From positions 1 through 45,651 of the forward strand of contig NZ_JANYEK010000208.1 in the NCBI RefSeq assembly GCF_025363195.1: DNA of 45,651 bases, written 5' to 3'. The notes beneath the pieces are model-generated. The model had not been told where the DNA came from and did not search any database. It was given only the letters and a program-made list of their open reading frames with translations. Both the position numbers and the translations under genes were made by a program. Source of the DNA: Sphingomonas sp. (lineage in GTDB: Bacteria; Pseudomonadota; Alphaproteobacteria; Sphingomonadales; Sphingomonadaceae). Positions 1 to 9,452 of this stretch are shown in pieces; the first letter of the stretch is position 1; each line of letters starts with the position of its first letter.

Positions 1-1638
1 GCCCATGCCGACGGCCAGCGGGGGCAGGCGCATCTTGCCGGTGCGGCCGAGGATTTCGTCGAGCGCGATCACCAGCACGCCGATCAGCGCGCCCGACCCG
101 ATCAGGCTCCAGTCGAGATCGCCACCGAGCACGCCCTTGGCCAGGCTGGAGATCAGCGCCGCTTGCGGAGCCGACAGCGCGTTCTGCCCGGCATTCGGCA
201 TGCCGACGAAACCCAGCGTGTCTTTCAACAGATTGAGTACGAACGGGATCACCAGCGACCCGAACACCACGCCCAACACCAAGGCGACCTGCTGCTTCCA
301 CGGCGTCGCGCCGACCAATTGGCCGGTCTTCAGATCCTGAAGATTGTCATTGGAGATCGTCGCCACCGAAAAGACGATCGCGGTAGTGAACAGGGCATAG
401 GCGACCAAGGCATTGGCGCGGGCCGGATCGGCATTGTGGCCGAACACTGCGACCAGCAATAAGGACGCGCCGAGCACGGCGAGGATGCCGACGCCCGAGA
501 CCGGCGAGTTCGATGCGCCGATCAGCCCCGCCATATAGCCGCACACCGCCGCGATCAGCACGCCGGCGATGAGGATGAAGAGGAGCGTGCCGCCGATCAC
601 CGCGATCGGAAATTCGTGTACCGGCCCGCCAGCGGAGAAATTCCACAGCAACCATGCGATTGGCGGCAGCGTCAGCAACACCGCGGCGGCGACGATGCCG
701 ATCGGCAGATCGCGCTCGGTAAGGTCGAGGGTGGTCCCCGCGGATCGCGCGCGCGACGCGGCCATCGCCGATTTCAGCCCGCCGAAGATCGGCCCGACGA
801 TGCGCAGCAACGACCAGATCGCCGCGACGCCGATCGTGCCTGCGCCGATGAAGCGGACCTGCCCACGGAACACATCGCTGACCACGGTGTCGAGTGGCGC
901 GGTGAATGGGTTGCCGGCCGTCAGATATGGTACCAGCCCGACCCAGGCGATCAGCAGCCCGACGAACATCGCCACGCCGACCGACAGGCCGACGAGATGC
1001 CCGACGCCGATCAGCGCCATCGAATAGCTGCCGGAAACCCCGCTCGCGCTGCCGCCGACACGGAAATTCTTGGTCGCCTCCGTCGCGACCAGCTTCATCG
1101 CGGCGAGCAGGGCATAGCCCGCCGATACGACCGACCCGAACAGGATGACGCGCAGCCCCTTGGCGTTCTCGACGTCGCCGCCAGCTGATTCGGTGCCGAC
1201 CTTCAGCACTTCCGCCGCCGCCACGCCTTCCGGGTAGGGCAGGTCCGATCCGGTGACGAGCGCGCGCCGCAGCGGGACCGAGAACATCACGCCAAGGATG
1301 CCGCCGACCATGCAGACGAACGCCGTGGTCCAGAACGGAAAGCCGCTCCACCAGCCGACCAGGATCAGGCCCGGCAGCACGAAGATGATCGCCGCCAGCG
1401 TGCCCGCTGCCGATGCGATCGTCTGGACGATGTTATTTTCCAGAATGTTCGAATTGGGCAGGAAGCGCAGGATCGCCATCGAGATGACCGCCGCCGGGAT
1501 CGACGTGGCGAAGGTCAGCCCGATCTTGAGCCCGAGATAGACATTGGCGGCGGTGAACAGCACCGTGATGAGCGCGCCGAGGATAATTCCGCGCAAGGTG
1601 AGTTCGGCGAGCGGGCGGGGTGCGGGGGTGCTGGTCAT
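1..1638 (-). CDS. OPT family oligopeptide transporter, partial (C-terminus beyond left edge)
   Basis: Open minus frame from ATG at 1638 with no stop to position 1; my translation begins MTSTPAPRPLAELTLRGIILGALITVLFTAANVYLGLKIGLTFATSIPAAVISMAILRFLPNSNILENNIVQT, which matches the OPT family N-terminus. Not in the ORF track because its stop lies outside the window. Confidence 0.88.
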   Translation of the reverse strand, partial: MTSTPAPRPLAELTLRGIILGALITVLFTAANVYLGLKIGLTFATSIPAAVISMAILRFLPNSNILENNIVQTIASAAGTLAAIIFVLPGLILVGWWSGFPFWTTAFVCMVGGILGVMFSVPLRRALVTGSDLPYPEGVAAAEVLKVGTESAGGDVENAKGLRVILFGSVVSAGYALLAAMKLVATEATKNFRVGGSASGVSGSYSMALIGVGHLVGLSVGVAMFVGLLIAWVGLVPYLTAGNPFTAPLDTVVSDVFRGQVRFIGAGTIGVAAIWSLLRIVGPIFGGLKSAMAASRARSAGTTLDLTERDLPIGIVAAAVLLTLPPIAWLLWNFSAGGPVHEFPIAVIGGTLLFILIAGVLIAAVCGYMAGLIGASNSPVSGVGILAVLGASLLLVAVFGHNADPARANALVAYALFTTAIVFSVATISNDNLQDLKTGQLVGATPWKQQVALVLGVVFGSLVIPFVLNLLKDTLGFVGMPNAGQNALSAPQAALISSLAKGVLGGDLDWSLIGSGALIGVLVIALDEILGRTGKMRLPPLAVGMG

Positions 1639-1800
1639 CGCGGTCTCCGGTCGGCTTCTGTCGCCGATCGTTGGGGGAATTGGGAATGTGCGGTCGGGTA
1701 TGGGCCGAATTCCGCCAGCCATCGAACGGTTGCCGGGCGAATTGGAAAACACCTCAATCTCAACGCGGTACCCCGACGGAGGTGGCCCGGTTCGTCCGCG

Positions 1801-1860
1801 ACTGTTGACACTGTTGACACTGTTGACACGCCGGCGGCCTTTTTGTGGAGCGTGTCAACA
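1801..1860. repeat. Three tandem 9-bp units (actgttgac) ending in a perfect 10-bp inverted repeat TGTTGACACG-N20-CGTGTCAACA
   Basis: Read directly: actgttgac x3 from 1801; arms 1821-1830 and 1851-1860. Confidence 0.85.
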
Positions 1861-2005
1861 TTCGCCGGTCTGCCTCGGCGAGGGGGGCAGGGGCTGACCG
1901 AGCACGCCGGATGGCAGGTAGGAGTTCGACATCCGTCGACCCTGACACAAGTTCAGGCTGTAGGACAGACCGCCGAACAGGGTCGCTCGCGGCGCTCGAA
2001 CGCTT

Positions 2006-3220
2006 CTATTCCCCGAGCCCGTCGTTCAGAAATGCATCGGCCAGCGCGCAGTGCATCGCCACGCCCTTGGCCATGACGCTTTCGTCGATCGTCATCCTGG
2101 TGTTGTGCAATGGCGGGTTGGTGCGCGGGTCGCTGCCTTCGTGTGCGACGCCGACAAAGGCCATTGCGCCGGGAATGTCGCGCAGGACATAGGCGAAATC
2201 CTCGCCACCCATCATCGGTGCGGGCATGGTGACATAGCCCTCGTCGCCGCCCAGCCGCACTGCGATATCGCGGATCATCGCCACGGCGCGGGGATCGTTC
2301 TGCGTTACGGGATAGCCGTCGTCGATGCGCAATTCGCCGACGCAATTGTGCGCGGCGGAGACATGTTCGACGATCCGCGCCAACCCTTCCCGCGCCTTCA
2401 CGCGCGTGGCGGTGGAGAGGGTGCGGAGCGTGCCGATCATCTGCACCGCGTCGGGCACGATGTTATAGGCAGAGCCGGCGGTGATCTTGGTGATGGACAG
2501 CACGGCGGGGTCGGTGACGGGGATCTGGCGGGCGACGAAGGTGGAGAGCGCGGTGACGATTTCGCACGCGACGGGGATCGGATCGAGCCCGTCCTGCGGC
2601 ATCGCGGCATGCGCGCCCGCGCCGCGCACCGTGATGTTGATCGCATCGGTCGAGGCGAGCAGCGGCCCGGCGCGGCTGACGAACACGCCGGCGGGCATGT
2701 TGGGCGAGATGTGCAGCGCGAACGCGGCTTGCGGCGCGGGGTTGGCGAGCAACCCGTCCTCGATCATGAAGCGGGCGCCGTGATAGCCCTCCTCGCCCGG
2801 CTGGAACATGAAGACGACGGTGCCCGGCAGATCGTCCTTGCGCGCACACAGCGCGCGCGCCGCGCCGACCAGCATCGCGGTGTGCGAATCATGGCCGCAG
2901 GCGTGCATCGCGCCGGGCACCTGGCTGGCGAAGGGCAGGCCGGTTTCCTCCTGCATCGGCAGCGCATCGTGATCGCCGCGCAGCAACACGGTGCGGCCAT
3001 TGTCGCGCCCGCCGCGCAGGATCGCGACGAACCCGGTGGTGGAAATGCTGTCGCGAATCTCCAGCGGCAGACCGGCCAGCGCCGCCTTGATCTTGTCGGT
3101 CGTGCGCGGGCAGTGCAGCCCGATTTCCGGATCGGCATGGATCGCGCGGCGCAGCGTGATGACATCGGCCAGTTCGGCCTCGCCGACGGCGGTCCAGTCG
3201 GTGGTGGTTTCGAAAGTCAT
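2006..3220 (-). CDS. M20 family metallopeptidase / amidohydrolase (hippurate hydrolase-like)
   Basis: 404 aa; motifs RRAIHADPEIG, LLRGDHDALPMQEETGLPFAS, HACGHDSHTAMLVGAA, MMGGEDFAYVL. Confidence 0.92.
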   Translation of the reverse strand: MTFETTTDWTAVGEAELADVITLRRAIHADPEIGLHCPRTTDKIKAALAGLPLEIRDSISTTGFVAILRGGRDNGRTVLLRGDHDALPMQEETGLPFASQVPGAMHACGHDSHTAMLVGAARALCARKDDLPGTVVFMFQPGEEGYHGARFMIEDGLLANPAPQAAFALHISPNMPAGVFVSRAGPLLASTDAINITVRGAGAHAAMPQDGLDPIPVACEIVTALSTFVARQIPVTDPAVLSITKITAGSAYNIVPDAVQMIGTLRTLSTATRVKAREGLARIVEHVSAAHNCVGELRIDDGYPVTQNDPRAVAMIRDIAVRLGGDEGYVTMPAPMMGGEDFAYVLRDIPGAMAFVGVAHEGSDPRTNPPLHNTRMTIDESVMAKGVAMHCALADAFLNDGLGE

Positions 3221-3299
3221 GACATGGTCCTGCGCATTGGGGGTGCGCGCAGACTAGGCCTATGATGAGGAACGCGAAAGGCGGGATTCGCTTGGCCGG

Positions 3300-3683
3300 G
3301 ACTCACCTGCCCCATTTCGCTGACGGTGGTGCGGATCGGGCGGCCCGTTCGCCGGGCAGATCCAGGAATCGCAGCGGATTTTGTCGCTGTACGACCAGTC
3401 CGTGTCGCCGATTTCCGCCGCGCGGGGCGGCGAAGATTTCGGAGGTTTTGGCGGTGGGAACCAGCCATCGCCAGGCCCGACGGGTTGTCCATCGCGTCCG
3501 CGACGAGGTACGATACGCCGCATTCCGAAAAGCCCCCGATAATCCCCCGATAATCCCCTGCAGCGTCACCGTCCTACCGGAGCCGATCACGCCCGCGATC
3601 GGGCCGTGGCGGTGGGCGCGCTTCAGTTCGAGGTGCTGCAGGTTCGCGCGACCGAGGCGCAGCAAAATACGTCCGCTCGCCAT
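3300..3683 (-). pseudogene. Frameshifted 5' remnant of a HerA-like helicase / DUF853 ATPase
   Basis: Family-like segments occur in order but in different minus frames: MASGRILLRLGRANLQHLELKRAHRHGPIAGVIGSGRTVTLQG / VADAMDNPSGLAMAGS / PTAKTSEIFAA / RAAEIGDTDWSYSD / NPLRFLDLPGER / PIRTTVSEMGQ. Confidence 0.72.
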
Positions 3684-3734
3684 GATCGCTCCCACGTGGC
3701 TGGGGCGCTGATCGCGCGCTTGCCTGTTGCGGAC

Positions 3735-3769
3735 AAAGAAAATCCTCCCCGGCATACGCCGGGGAGGAT
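3735..3769 (-). terminator. Intrinsic terminator downstream of degP
   Basis: Perfect 12-bp stem ATCCTCCCCGGC/GCCGGGGAGGAT (3742-3753, 3758-3769) with a 4-nt loop, followed on the minus strand by TTTTCTTT; about 40 bp past the degP stop. Confidence 0.85.
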
Positions 3770-3806
3770 CAGGAGCTCGTAATTTCTTCTGGGCTTACTT
3801 TTGGGC

Positions 3807-5354
3807 TTACTTCTTGATCTTGATCGCGAAAAATCCGCCCACGCCGCGCGGACGCTGGAGGAACACCAGCACCTGGTCGCGGCCAGCCGCTTTCGCGGCG
3901 GCGATCGCGCTGGCGACGTCGTTCGCCGTGCGGGTCGGTACGCGGTTGATCGAGACGATCACGTCGCCGCGCTTGAAGCCCTTGGTGGCGGCGTCGCTCG
4001 ACGGATCGACCGTGGCGATCACCACGCCCTGCACCGTCGTTTCGAGACCGAGATTGCGCGCGATGGCGGGCGTGAGCGGGACGATCTGCACGCCCAGGGC
4101 ATTGGCACCGGCCTGGCCGGTCTGCTGATCGTTCTGGCTGGGCAGGCCGTCGCTCTCTTCATCGCCGCTCCCGTTGAGCGCGGCGAGCGCATCCTCGGTC
4201 GGACGCGTGCCGATGGTCGCGGTCAGCGCGAGCGGCTTGCCGTCGCGGATCACGTCCAGCTTCGTGCTGCTGCCCGGCGCGAGATTGGCGACGAGGTAGC
4301 TGAGCGTCTGATCCGGCGTGACATCCTTGCCGGATACGCGGACGACGACGTCGCCCTGCTTGAGGCCGGCCTTGGCAGCACCTTCGCCCGGCTCGACGCG
4401 CGAGACGATCTCGCCGCGATCCTTGGGCAGGCCAAGAGCGGCGGCAATATCCTCGCTCATCGGCTGGATGCCGATGCCGAGATACCCGCGCTTCACCGCG
4501 ACGCCCTTGCGCAGCGTGTCGATCACCGGCTTGGCGTCTTCGGCGGGAATGGCGAAGCCGATACCCACGCTGCCGCCGGTCGGCGAGATGATCTGCGAAT
4601 TGATGCCGATGACATTGCCATTGAGATCGAACATCGGGCCGCCGGAATTGCCCTGATTGATTGAGGCATCGGTCTGGATGAAGCGATCATAGGCGCCCGG
4701 CTGGCCGGTCGCGCGGTGCAGCGCCGAGACGATGCCGGCGGTCACGGTCGAGCCGAGGCCGAAGGGGTTACCGATCGCCAGCACCCAATCGCCGACGCGC
4801 GCGGTCGGCGTGTCGCCGAACTTCACGAACGGCAGGTTGGTCGCATCGATCTTGAGCAATGCCAGATCGGACGCCGGATCGCGACCGATCAGCTTGGCGG
4901 TATATTCCTTGCGATCGATCATGATGACCTTGATCGATTCGACCGTCGCGCCCTTCGCGCCGGGCGCGATGACGTGGTTGTTGGTCACGACATAGCCATC
5001 GGGCGAGATGATGAAGCCAGAGCCTAGCGACTGTGCCTCACGCGTCACCGGTCCGCTGCCACCGCCGCCCTGGCCGTTGAACTGGCCGAACAGGTCGCCG
5101 AGCGGCGTACCCTGGAACGGATTGGGCTGGGCCTGCTGCGTTATCTTCTGCGTGGTCGAGATGTTGACCACCGCCGGCTGCAGCTTGGCGACCATATCGG
5201 CGAAGCTCATCGGCGCGCCGGATTTGGGCGCGGTCGCCTGAATCGCGCCCGGCTCGTTCTGCGCGACCTGCGCCGACGCGGCGGGATGGTAGATCATGGT
5301 CGCTGCTGTGCCGCTCAGAAGCAGGGCACCGGTGATAGCGTAAGCATATCGCAC
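3807..5354 (-). CDS. degP: Do family serine endopeptidase (DegP/HtrA), two PDZ domains
   Basis: 515 aa; VVTNNHVI, DPASDLALLKID, TDASINQGNSGGPMFD, then two PDZ-like segments. Confidence 0.93.
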   Translation of the reverse strand: MRYAYAITGALLLSGTAATMIYHPAASAQVAQNEPGAIQATAPKSGAPMSFADMVAKLQPAVVNISTTQKITQQAQPNPFQGTPLGDLFGQFNGQGGGGSGPVTREAQSLGSGFIISPDGYVVTNNHVIAPGAKGATVESIKVIMIDRKEYTAKLIGRDPASDLALLKIDATNLPFVKFGDTPTARVGDWVLAIGNPFGLGSTVTAGIVSALHRATGQPGAYDRFIQTDASINQGNSGGPMFDLNGNVIGINSQIISPTGGSVGIGFAIPAEDAKPVIDTLRKGVAVKRGYLGIGIQPMSEDIAAALGLPKDRGEIVSRVEPGEGAAKAGLKQGDVVVRVSGKDVTPDQTLSYLVANLAPGSSTKLDVIRDGKPLALTATIGTRPTEDALAALNGSGDEESDGLPSQNDQQTGQAGANALGVQIVPLTPAIARNLGLETTVQGVVIATVDPSSDAATKGFKRGDVIVSINRVPTRTANDVASAIAAAKAAGRDQVLVFLQRPRGVGGFFAIKIKK

Positions 5355-5455
5355 GTGGGTCGTTTCCTCTCGATTGCCGGGGGAGCAATGCGGCTTGTAT
5401 TGGCCGGTTATTGCTGAACGGCGATTGAATATGAATGGAGTGAAAGTATCGTCCC

Positions 5456-6328
5456 TTATTTACCGCGACCCTGGAATTCGCGGAGATAGGCGTTGTTCGG
5501 CGACAGGATCAGCGACGTATTACCGCGGGGTTTGCCGTCGTTATTCGCCCCGAAGGTGAAGCGGTACGACTGCATCGCGCGGTAGAAATCGTAGAAGTCC
5601 GCATCCTTGTTGAACGCTTCGGCATAGATTTTCGCGGCACCGGCATCCGCTTCGGCGCGGATGATCTGTGCCTGTTGCTGGCCGCGCGCGGTGATCGTCG
5701 CCGATTCCTGCTGGCGAGCGGTGCGCATGCGTTGCAGTGCGCTGTCCAGCGGGCTGCCGTCCGGCAGGTCCGCACGCTTGATGCGCACATCGACGATCTG
5801 CACGCCATACTGGCTCGCCTGGCGTTGCAGCCCGGCCTGGATGTTATCCATCACCTGGCCGCGCTCCGGGCTGAGCAAGGCGGCGAACGGTCGCTTGCCG
5901 AGTTCGTTGCGCAGCGCCGAGCCGAGCAGCGGGCTGAGCTGCGCGATGATCCGGTCCTCGGTGTCGCTGGTACTGCCGGTCGAGACGACCGCCTTCAGCG
6001 GATCGACCACGCGGAAGCGGGCAAATGCATCGACGGAAAGGCGCAGCTGATCGGTCGAGAGCACTTGCGTATTCTCAAGCTCGACATCGAGGACGCGCTT
6101 GTCGACCCATACCAGGCGATCGGCGAAGGGCAGGCGCACGATGACGCCGGCGCCGGTGCTGCCGAACGGCTGGTTCGGCTGCCAGCGATTGACCGTGCGA
6201 TAGGGCTGTTCGAAGCGCAGCACCACGACCTGCTTGGTTTCGGGCACGATGCTGACCGTGCCGGCGATCAGGATCAGCACCAGAAGAGTGACGATGCCCG
6301 CAGCGATCGGGTTGCGGAGGACGTTCAC
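5456..6328 (-). CDS. hflC: Protease modulator HflC (SPFH/band 7)
   Basis: 290 aa; N-terminal TM segment, VVLRFEQPYRTV, VDVRIKRADLP, RMRTARQQE; adjacent to hflK. Confidence 0.93.
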   Translation of the reverse strand: MNVLRNPIAAGIVTLLVLILIAGTVSIVPETKQVVVLRFEQPYRTVNRWQPNQPFGSTGAGVIVRLPFADRLVWVDKRVLDVELENTQVLSTDQLRLSVDAFARFRVVDPLKAVVSTGSTSDTEDRIIAQLSPLLGSALRNELGKRPFAALLSPERGQVMDNIQAGLQRQASQYGVQIVDVRIKRADLPDGSPLDSALQRMRTARQQESATITARGQQQAQIIRAEADAGAAKIYAEAFNKDADFYDFYRAMQSYRFTFGANNDGKPRGNTSLILSPNNAYLREFQGRGK

Positions 6329-7473
6329 TGGCCACCTCCCGTCGCCGGAGCGGGGGTCGGCTTGGCCGGAGCGGGCGCGGCTTCCGGCAGCGCACGCGCG
6401 ACGCCTGGCAGCGGCAGATACGGCACCACGCCGGGTGCCTCGACGATCGTCTTGTCGCTCTTGGCCAGCACGGCCTCCATCGTCTCGTAATACATGCGGC
6501 GGCGGGTCACTTCGGGTGCCAGGCGATATTGCTCGTACACCTTGTCGAACGACGTCGCCTCACCCTGCGCAAAAGCCAGGGTCTGCTGGGCGTAACCGCG
6601 GGCGAGATTGATGTTGCTCTGCGCGGCCTGCTGTGCGGCCGACACGGCCTTGAAATCGTCGATCACCGCATTGGGCGCTTGCGACTGGCGGATCGCCACG
6701 CCGCGGATGCGCACACCGCTATTATAGCTGTCGAGCACTTCCTGCATCAATTGCTGCACGCGGGTTTCGACCGCACCGCGACCGGAGCCGATCGCATCGT
6801 CGAGCGGGGTGGTCGCGATTACCGCGCGCATCGCGCTCTCGGCGGTGGCGCGCACGGTTTCCTTCGGATTGGCGATCTGGAACACATAATCCTGCGGGTT
6901 CGAGATATCCCACCGCACCGAATAAGCGAGATCGATGATGTTCTGATCGGAGGTCAGGACGAGATTCTCGCCACCCGATCCGGTCGGGAAATCGTCCGTC
7001 TGGATGTTCTGCACATCGACCTTGAAGACGTTGGCAAACGGCGCGGGGAGCGTCAGGCGGATACCCGGTTTCAGCGTATCGGAATAGCGGCCGAGCGTGG
7101 TCACCACGCCGAGCTGCTGCGGACCGATCTGCCAGATGCTGGTCAACGCGATCCACGCGAGCAGGATCAGGCCGACACCGATCAACCACAGGTTGCGTGC
7201 GCCCGGCGACCCGGGAAGACCGGGAAAGCCGCCACCGCCACCACCGCCTCCCCCGGTGCCGCGCGCCCGACGCAGGAATTCGTCGAGGGCGGTCGGCTTG
7301 GTACCGCGCGCGCCGCCAGGCGGCACGGCCCAGGGATTGCGCGGTCCGCCGCCATCATTGCCGCCGCCAGAGCCGGAGCCGCCGCCGGAGCCGCCACCAT
7401 TGCCCCAGGGGCTTTTCGGCGCATCGGAGAAATGAATATTGAAGCGCTGGAGCCAGCCGGTGAGGATCGTCAT
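6325..7473 (-). CDS. hflK: FtsH protease activity modulator HflK
   Basis: Gly-rich N-terminus PWGNGGGSGGGSGSGGG, TM segment, band 7 domain; start chosen at MTILTGWLQRFN (7473). Confidence 0.92.
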   Translation of the reverse strand: MTILTGWLQRFNIHFSDAPKSPWGNGGGSGGGSGSGGGNDGGGPRNPWAVPPGGARGTKPTALDEFLRRARGTGGGGGGGGGFPGLPGSPGARNLWLIGVGLILLAWIALTSIWQIGPQQLGVVTTLGRYSDTLKPGIRLTLPAPFANVFKVDVQNIQTDDFPTGSGGENLVLTSDQNIIDLAYSVRWDISNPQDYVFQIANPKETVRATAESAMRAVIATTPLDDAIGSGRGAVETRVQQLMQEVLDSYNSGVRIRGVAIRQSQAPNAVIDDFKAVSAAQQAAQSNINLARGYAQQTLAFAQGEATSFDKVYEQYRLAPEVTRRRMYYETMEAVLAKSDKTIVEAPGVVPYLPLPGVARALPEAAPAPAKPTPAPATGGGQ

Positions 7474-7508
7474 GCAGTCTTTATAGGGGGCGTCCTTTAC
7501 GAAAAACA

Positions 7509-8498
7509 GTGGCAAGCACCCTTAACGGCCCTATCTGCGCGGCGATGGCACACAATATTACAATCGAAGGCGCGCTGGAGCGCGTGGCGGGGGATCGCGC
7601 GACGGCGCGGCAGGAGGCGAATCGCGCCAGCATCATCCTCGATGTCAGCGGGCTCAACGAGGCGGAGCGGGACGCGCTGGAGGCGGAGGTTCGTGCCGCC
7701 GCGCTGGCCGTGCCGGGAATCGATACCGTGCGCGTGGCGCAGACCAGCCAGCGCACGTCGCGCCGCATCATCGCGGTCGCGAGCGGCAAGGGCGGCGTGG
7801 GCAAGTCCACGGTCTCCACCAACCTCGCGCTCGCGCTTCACGCGCTGGGGCGGCGCGTCGGGCTGGTTGATGCCGATATCTACGGTCCGTCGCAGCCCAT
7901 GCTGATGGGCGTGGCGGGCAGCAAGCCGACCGCGCATGACAAGCAGTTGCAGCCCGTGTCCACGCCCTACGGTGTGCCCCTGCTGTCGATGGGCATGCTG
8001 GTCGCGGCGGACCAGGCGGTGGCGTGGCGCGGACCGATGGCGGCCGGTGCGCTCGGCCAGATGCTCGATGCGAACTGGAGCAATCAGGATGTACTGGTGG
8101 TCGATCTGCCGCCCGGCACGGGCGACGTGCAGTTGACGATGGTGCAAAAATATAAGCCCGCGGGTGCGGTGATCGTGTCCACGCCGCAGGATTTGTCGCT
8201 GATCGATGCCAAGCGGGCGATCGATTTCTTCGTCAAGGCGGGCGTGCCGATCATCGGCCTCGTGGAGAACATGGCCGGATATGCGTGTCCGCAGTGTGGC
8301 GAGGTGTCGGATCCGTTTGGCAAAGGTGGGGCGGAGGCCGCGGCAGCGGAATTGGGGATCGCTTTCCTCGGGCGCATCCCGCTCGATATCGCGATTCGCA
8401 CCTTGTCCGATGCGGGCACGCCGCCGGTCGCCGGGAACGGGGTGGAGGCGGCCGCGTTCAGGGATGTGGCGGCCAAGGTGGATGCGTGGCTGACGTGA
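7509..8498 (+). CDS. apbC: Mrp/NBP35 family ATP-binding protein (Fe-S cluster carrier ApbC)
   Basis: SGKGGVGKSTVSTNLALAL, VDADIYGPSQPMLMG, CPQCGE; start may be internal at MAHNITIEG (7545). Confidence 0.92.
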   Translation: MASTLNGPICAAMAHNITIEGALERVAGDRATARQEANRASIILDVSGLNEAERDALEAEVRAAALAVPGIDTVRVAQTSQRTSRRIIAVASGKGGVGKSTVSTNLALALHALGRRVGLVDADIYGPSQPMLMGVAGSKPTAHDKQLQPVSTPYGVPLLSMGMLVAADQAVAWRGPMAAGALGQMLDANWSNQDVLVVDLPPGTGDVQLTMVQKYKPAGAVIVSTPQDLSLIDAKRAIDFFVKAGVPIIGLVENMAGYACPQCGEVSDPFGKGGAEAAAAELGIAFLGRIPLDIAIRTLSDAGTPPVAGNGVEAAAFRDVAAKVDAWLT

Positions 8499-8522
8499 TT
8501 TGGCCGCCCGCTGGAGGATGAC

Positions 8523-8960
8523 ATGCCGCTAACCCGTGACGAGGATATCAAGGATCTGCTCGACTCCGCGCGCACCATCGCGCTGGTCGGCGCATCGGAC
8601 CGGCCCGATCGGCCCTCTTACCAAGTGATGAAGACCTTGCAGGATCATGGATACCGCGTGATCCCGGTCAATCCGCAGATCACCGGCGAACATATCCACG
8701 GCGAGTTCGTCTTTCGCGACGTGTCCCAGCTTGGCGACCGAATCGATATCGTCGATATCTTCCGTAATTCCGCCGCTGCCGGGGACGTGGTCGATCAGGC
8801 GATCGCGGTCGGCGCGAAGGCGGTGTGGATGCAATTGGGTGTCATCGATGCCGAGGCTGCTGCGCGGGCCGAGGCGGCGGGGCTGAGGGTCGTGATGGAC
8901 CGCTGCCCGGCGATCGAAATCCCGAAGCTGGGCGTGGCGAAGATAACGGCTTCGACGTGA
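8523..8960 (+). CDS. CoA-binding protein (YccU-like)
   Basis: 145 aa; ARTIALVGASDRPDRPSYQVMKTLQDHGYRVIPVNP, VVMDRCPAIE. Confidence 0.88.
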   Translation: MPLTRDEDIKDLLDSARTIALVGASDRPDRPSYQVMKTLQDHGYRVIPVNPQITGEHIHGEFVFRDVSQLGDRIDIVDIFRNSAAAGDVVDQAIAVGAKAVWMQLGVIDAEAAARAEAAGLRVVMDRCPAIEIPKLGVAKITAST

Positions 8961-9005
8961 GGCTTCGCCCGAATCTGGCCACGTTTGCCGAGCATCATCG
9001 GGACT

Positions 9006-9452
9006 ATGTTACTGCCGCTTCTTTTGCTCCAGGCCGTACCCGCGGTCGCAACGCATAAACCGGCGACCAGTTCGTGGTCGATCCTGGAACCGATCCCAGA
9101 CGAACCGTGCCACCGTGTCGATGCGACAACCGACAAGAGCGATCAGGACAATATCGTGGTCTGCGGGGAGGCGCTGCCGTCGCAAAAGCTGCCCTATCCG
9201 AACGAAGTAATCCCGAAAGGGCCAAAGCCGTCCAATCCCGAGATGCGGGCATCCGGGGCGCTTGCCGCGCAGGATTCACCCTGTGCGACGCGGCTGGGTG
9301 GGTGCCAGGTCGGGTTCGGCCCACCGATCGTGCCGATCGTGGTGGGCGCGGTCGACGTCGCCAAGCGCGTGTTCGCCAGGAAGCCGGACAAGACCGGTCG
9401 CGTGCCGATCCTGCTCGACGAACCGCCGCCAGCGAGCGTCATCCTACCCTAG
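9006..9452 (+). CDS. Hypothetical secreted protein
   Basis: ORF from MLLPLLLLQAVPAVA, a signal-peptide-like N-terminus; no family recognised. Confidence 0.6.
   Translation: MLLPLLLLQAVPAVATHKPATSSWSILEPIPDEPCHRVDATTDKSDQDNIVVCGEALPSQKLPYPNEVIPKGPKPSNPEMRASGALAAQDSPCATRLGGCQVGFGPPIVPIVVGAVDVAKRVFARKPDKTGRVPILLDEPPPASVILP

Noticed and set aside
347-1351. 334-aa minus ORF in the OPT region
   Set aside because: Out-of-frame Arg-rich product; the true OPT frame is open from 1638 through position 1.
2051-3265. 404-aa plus-strand ORF opposite the M20 amidohydrolase
   Set aside because: Antisense shadow of a gene with intact M20 motifs.
7180-7420. GGC/GCC-rich tract that looks like a tandem repeat array
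   Set aside because: It encodes the Gly-rich N-terminal linker of HflK, a normal feature of that family.
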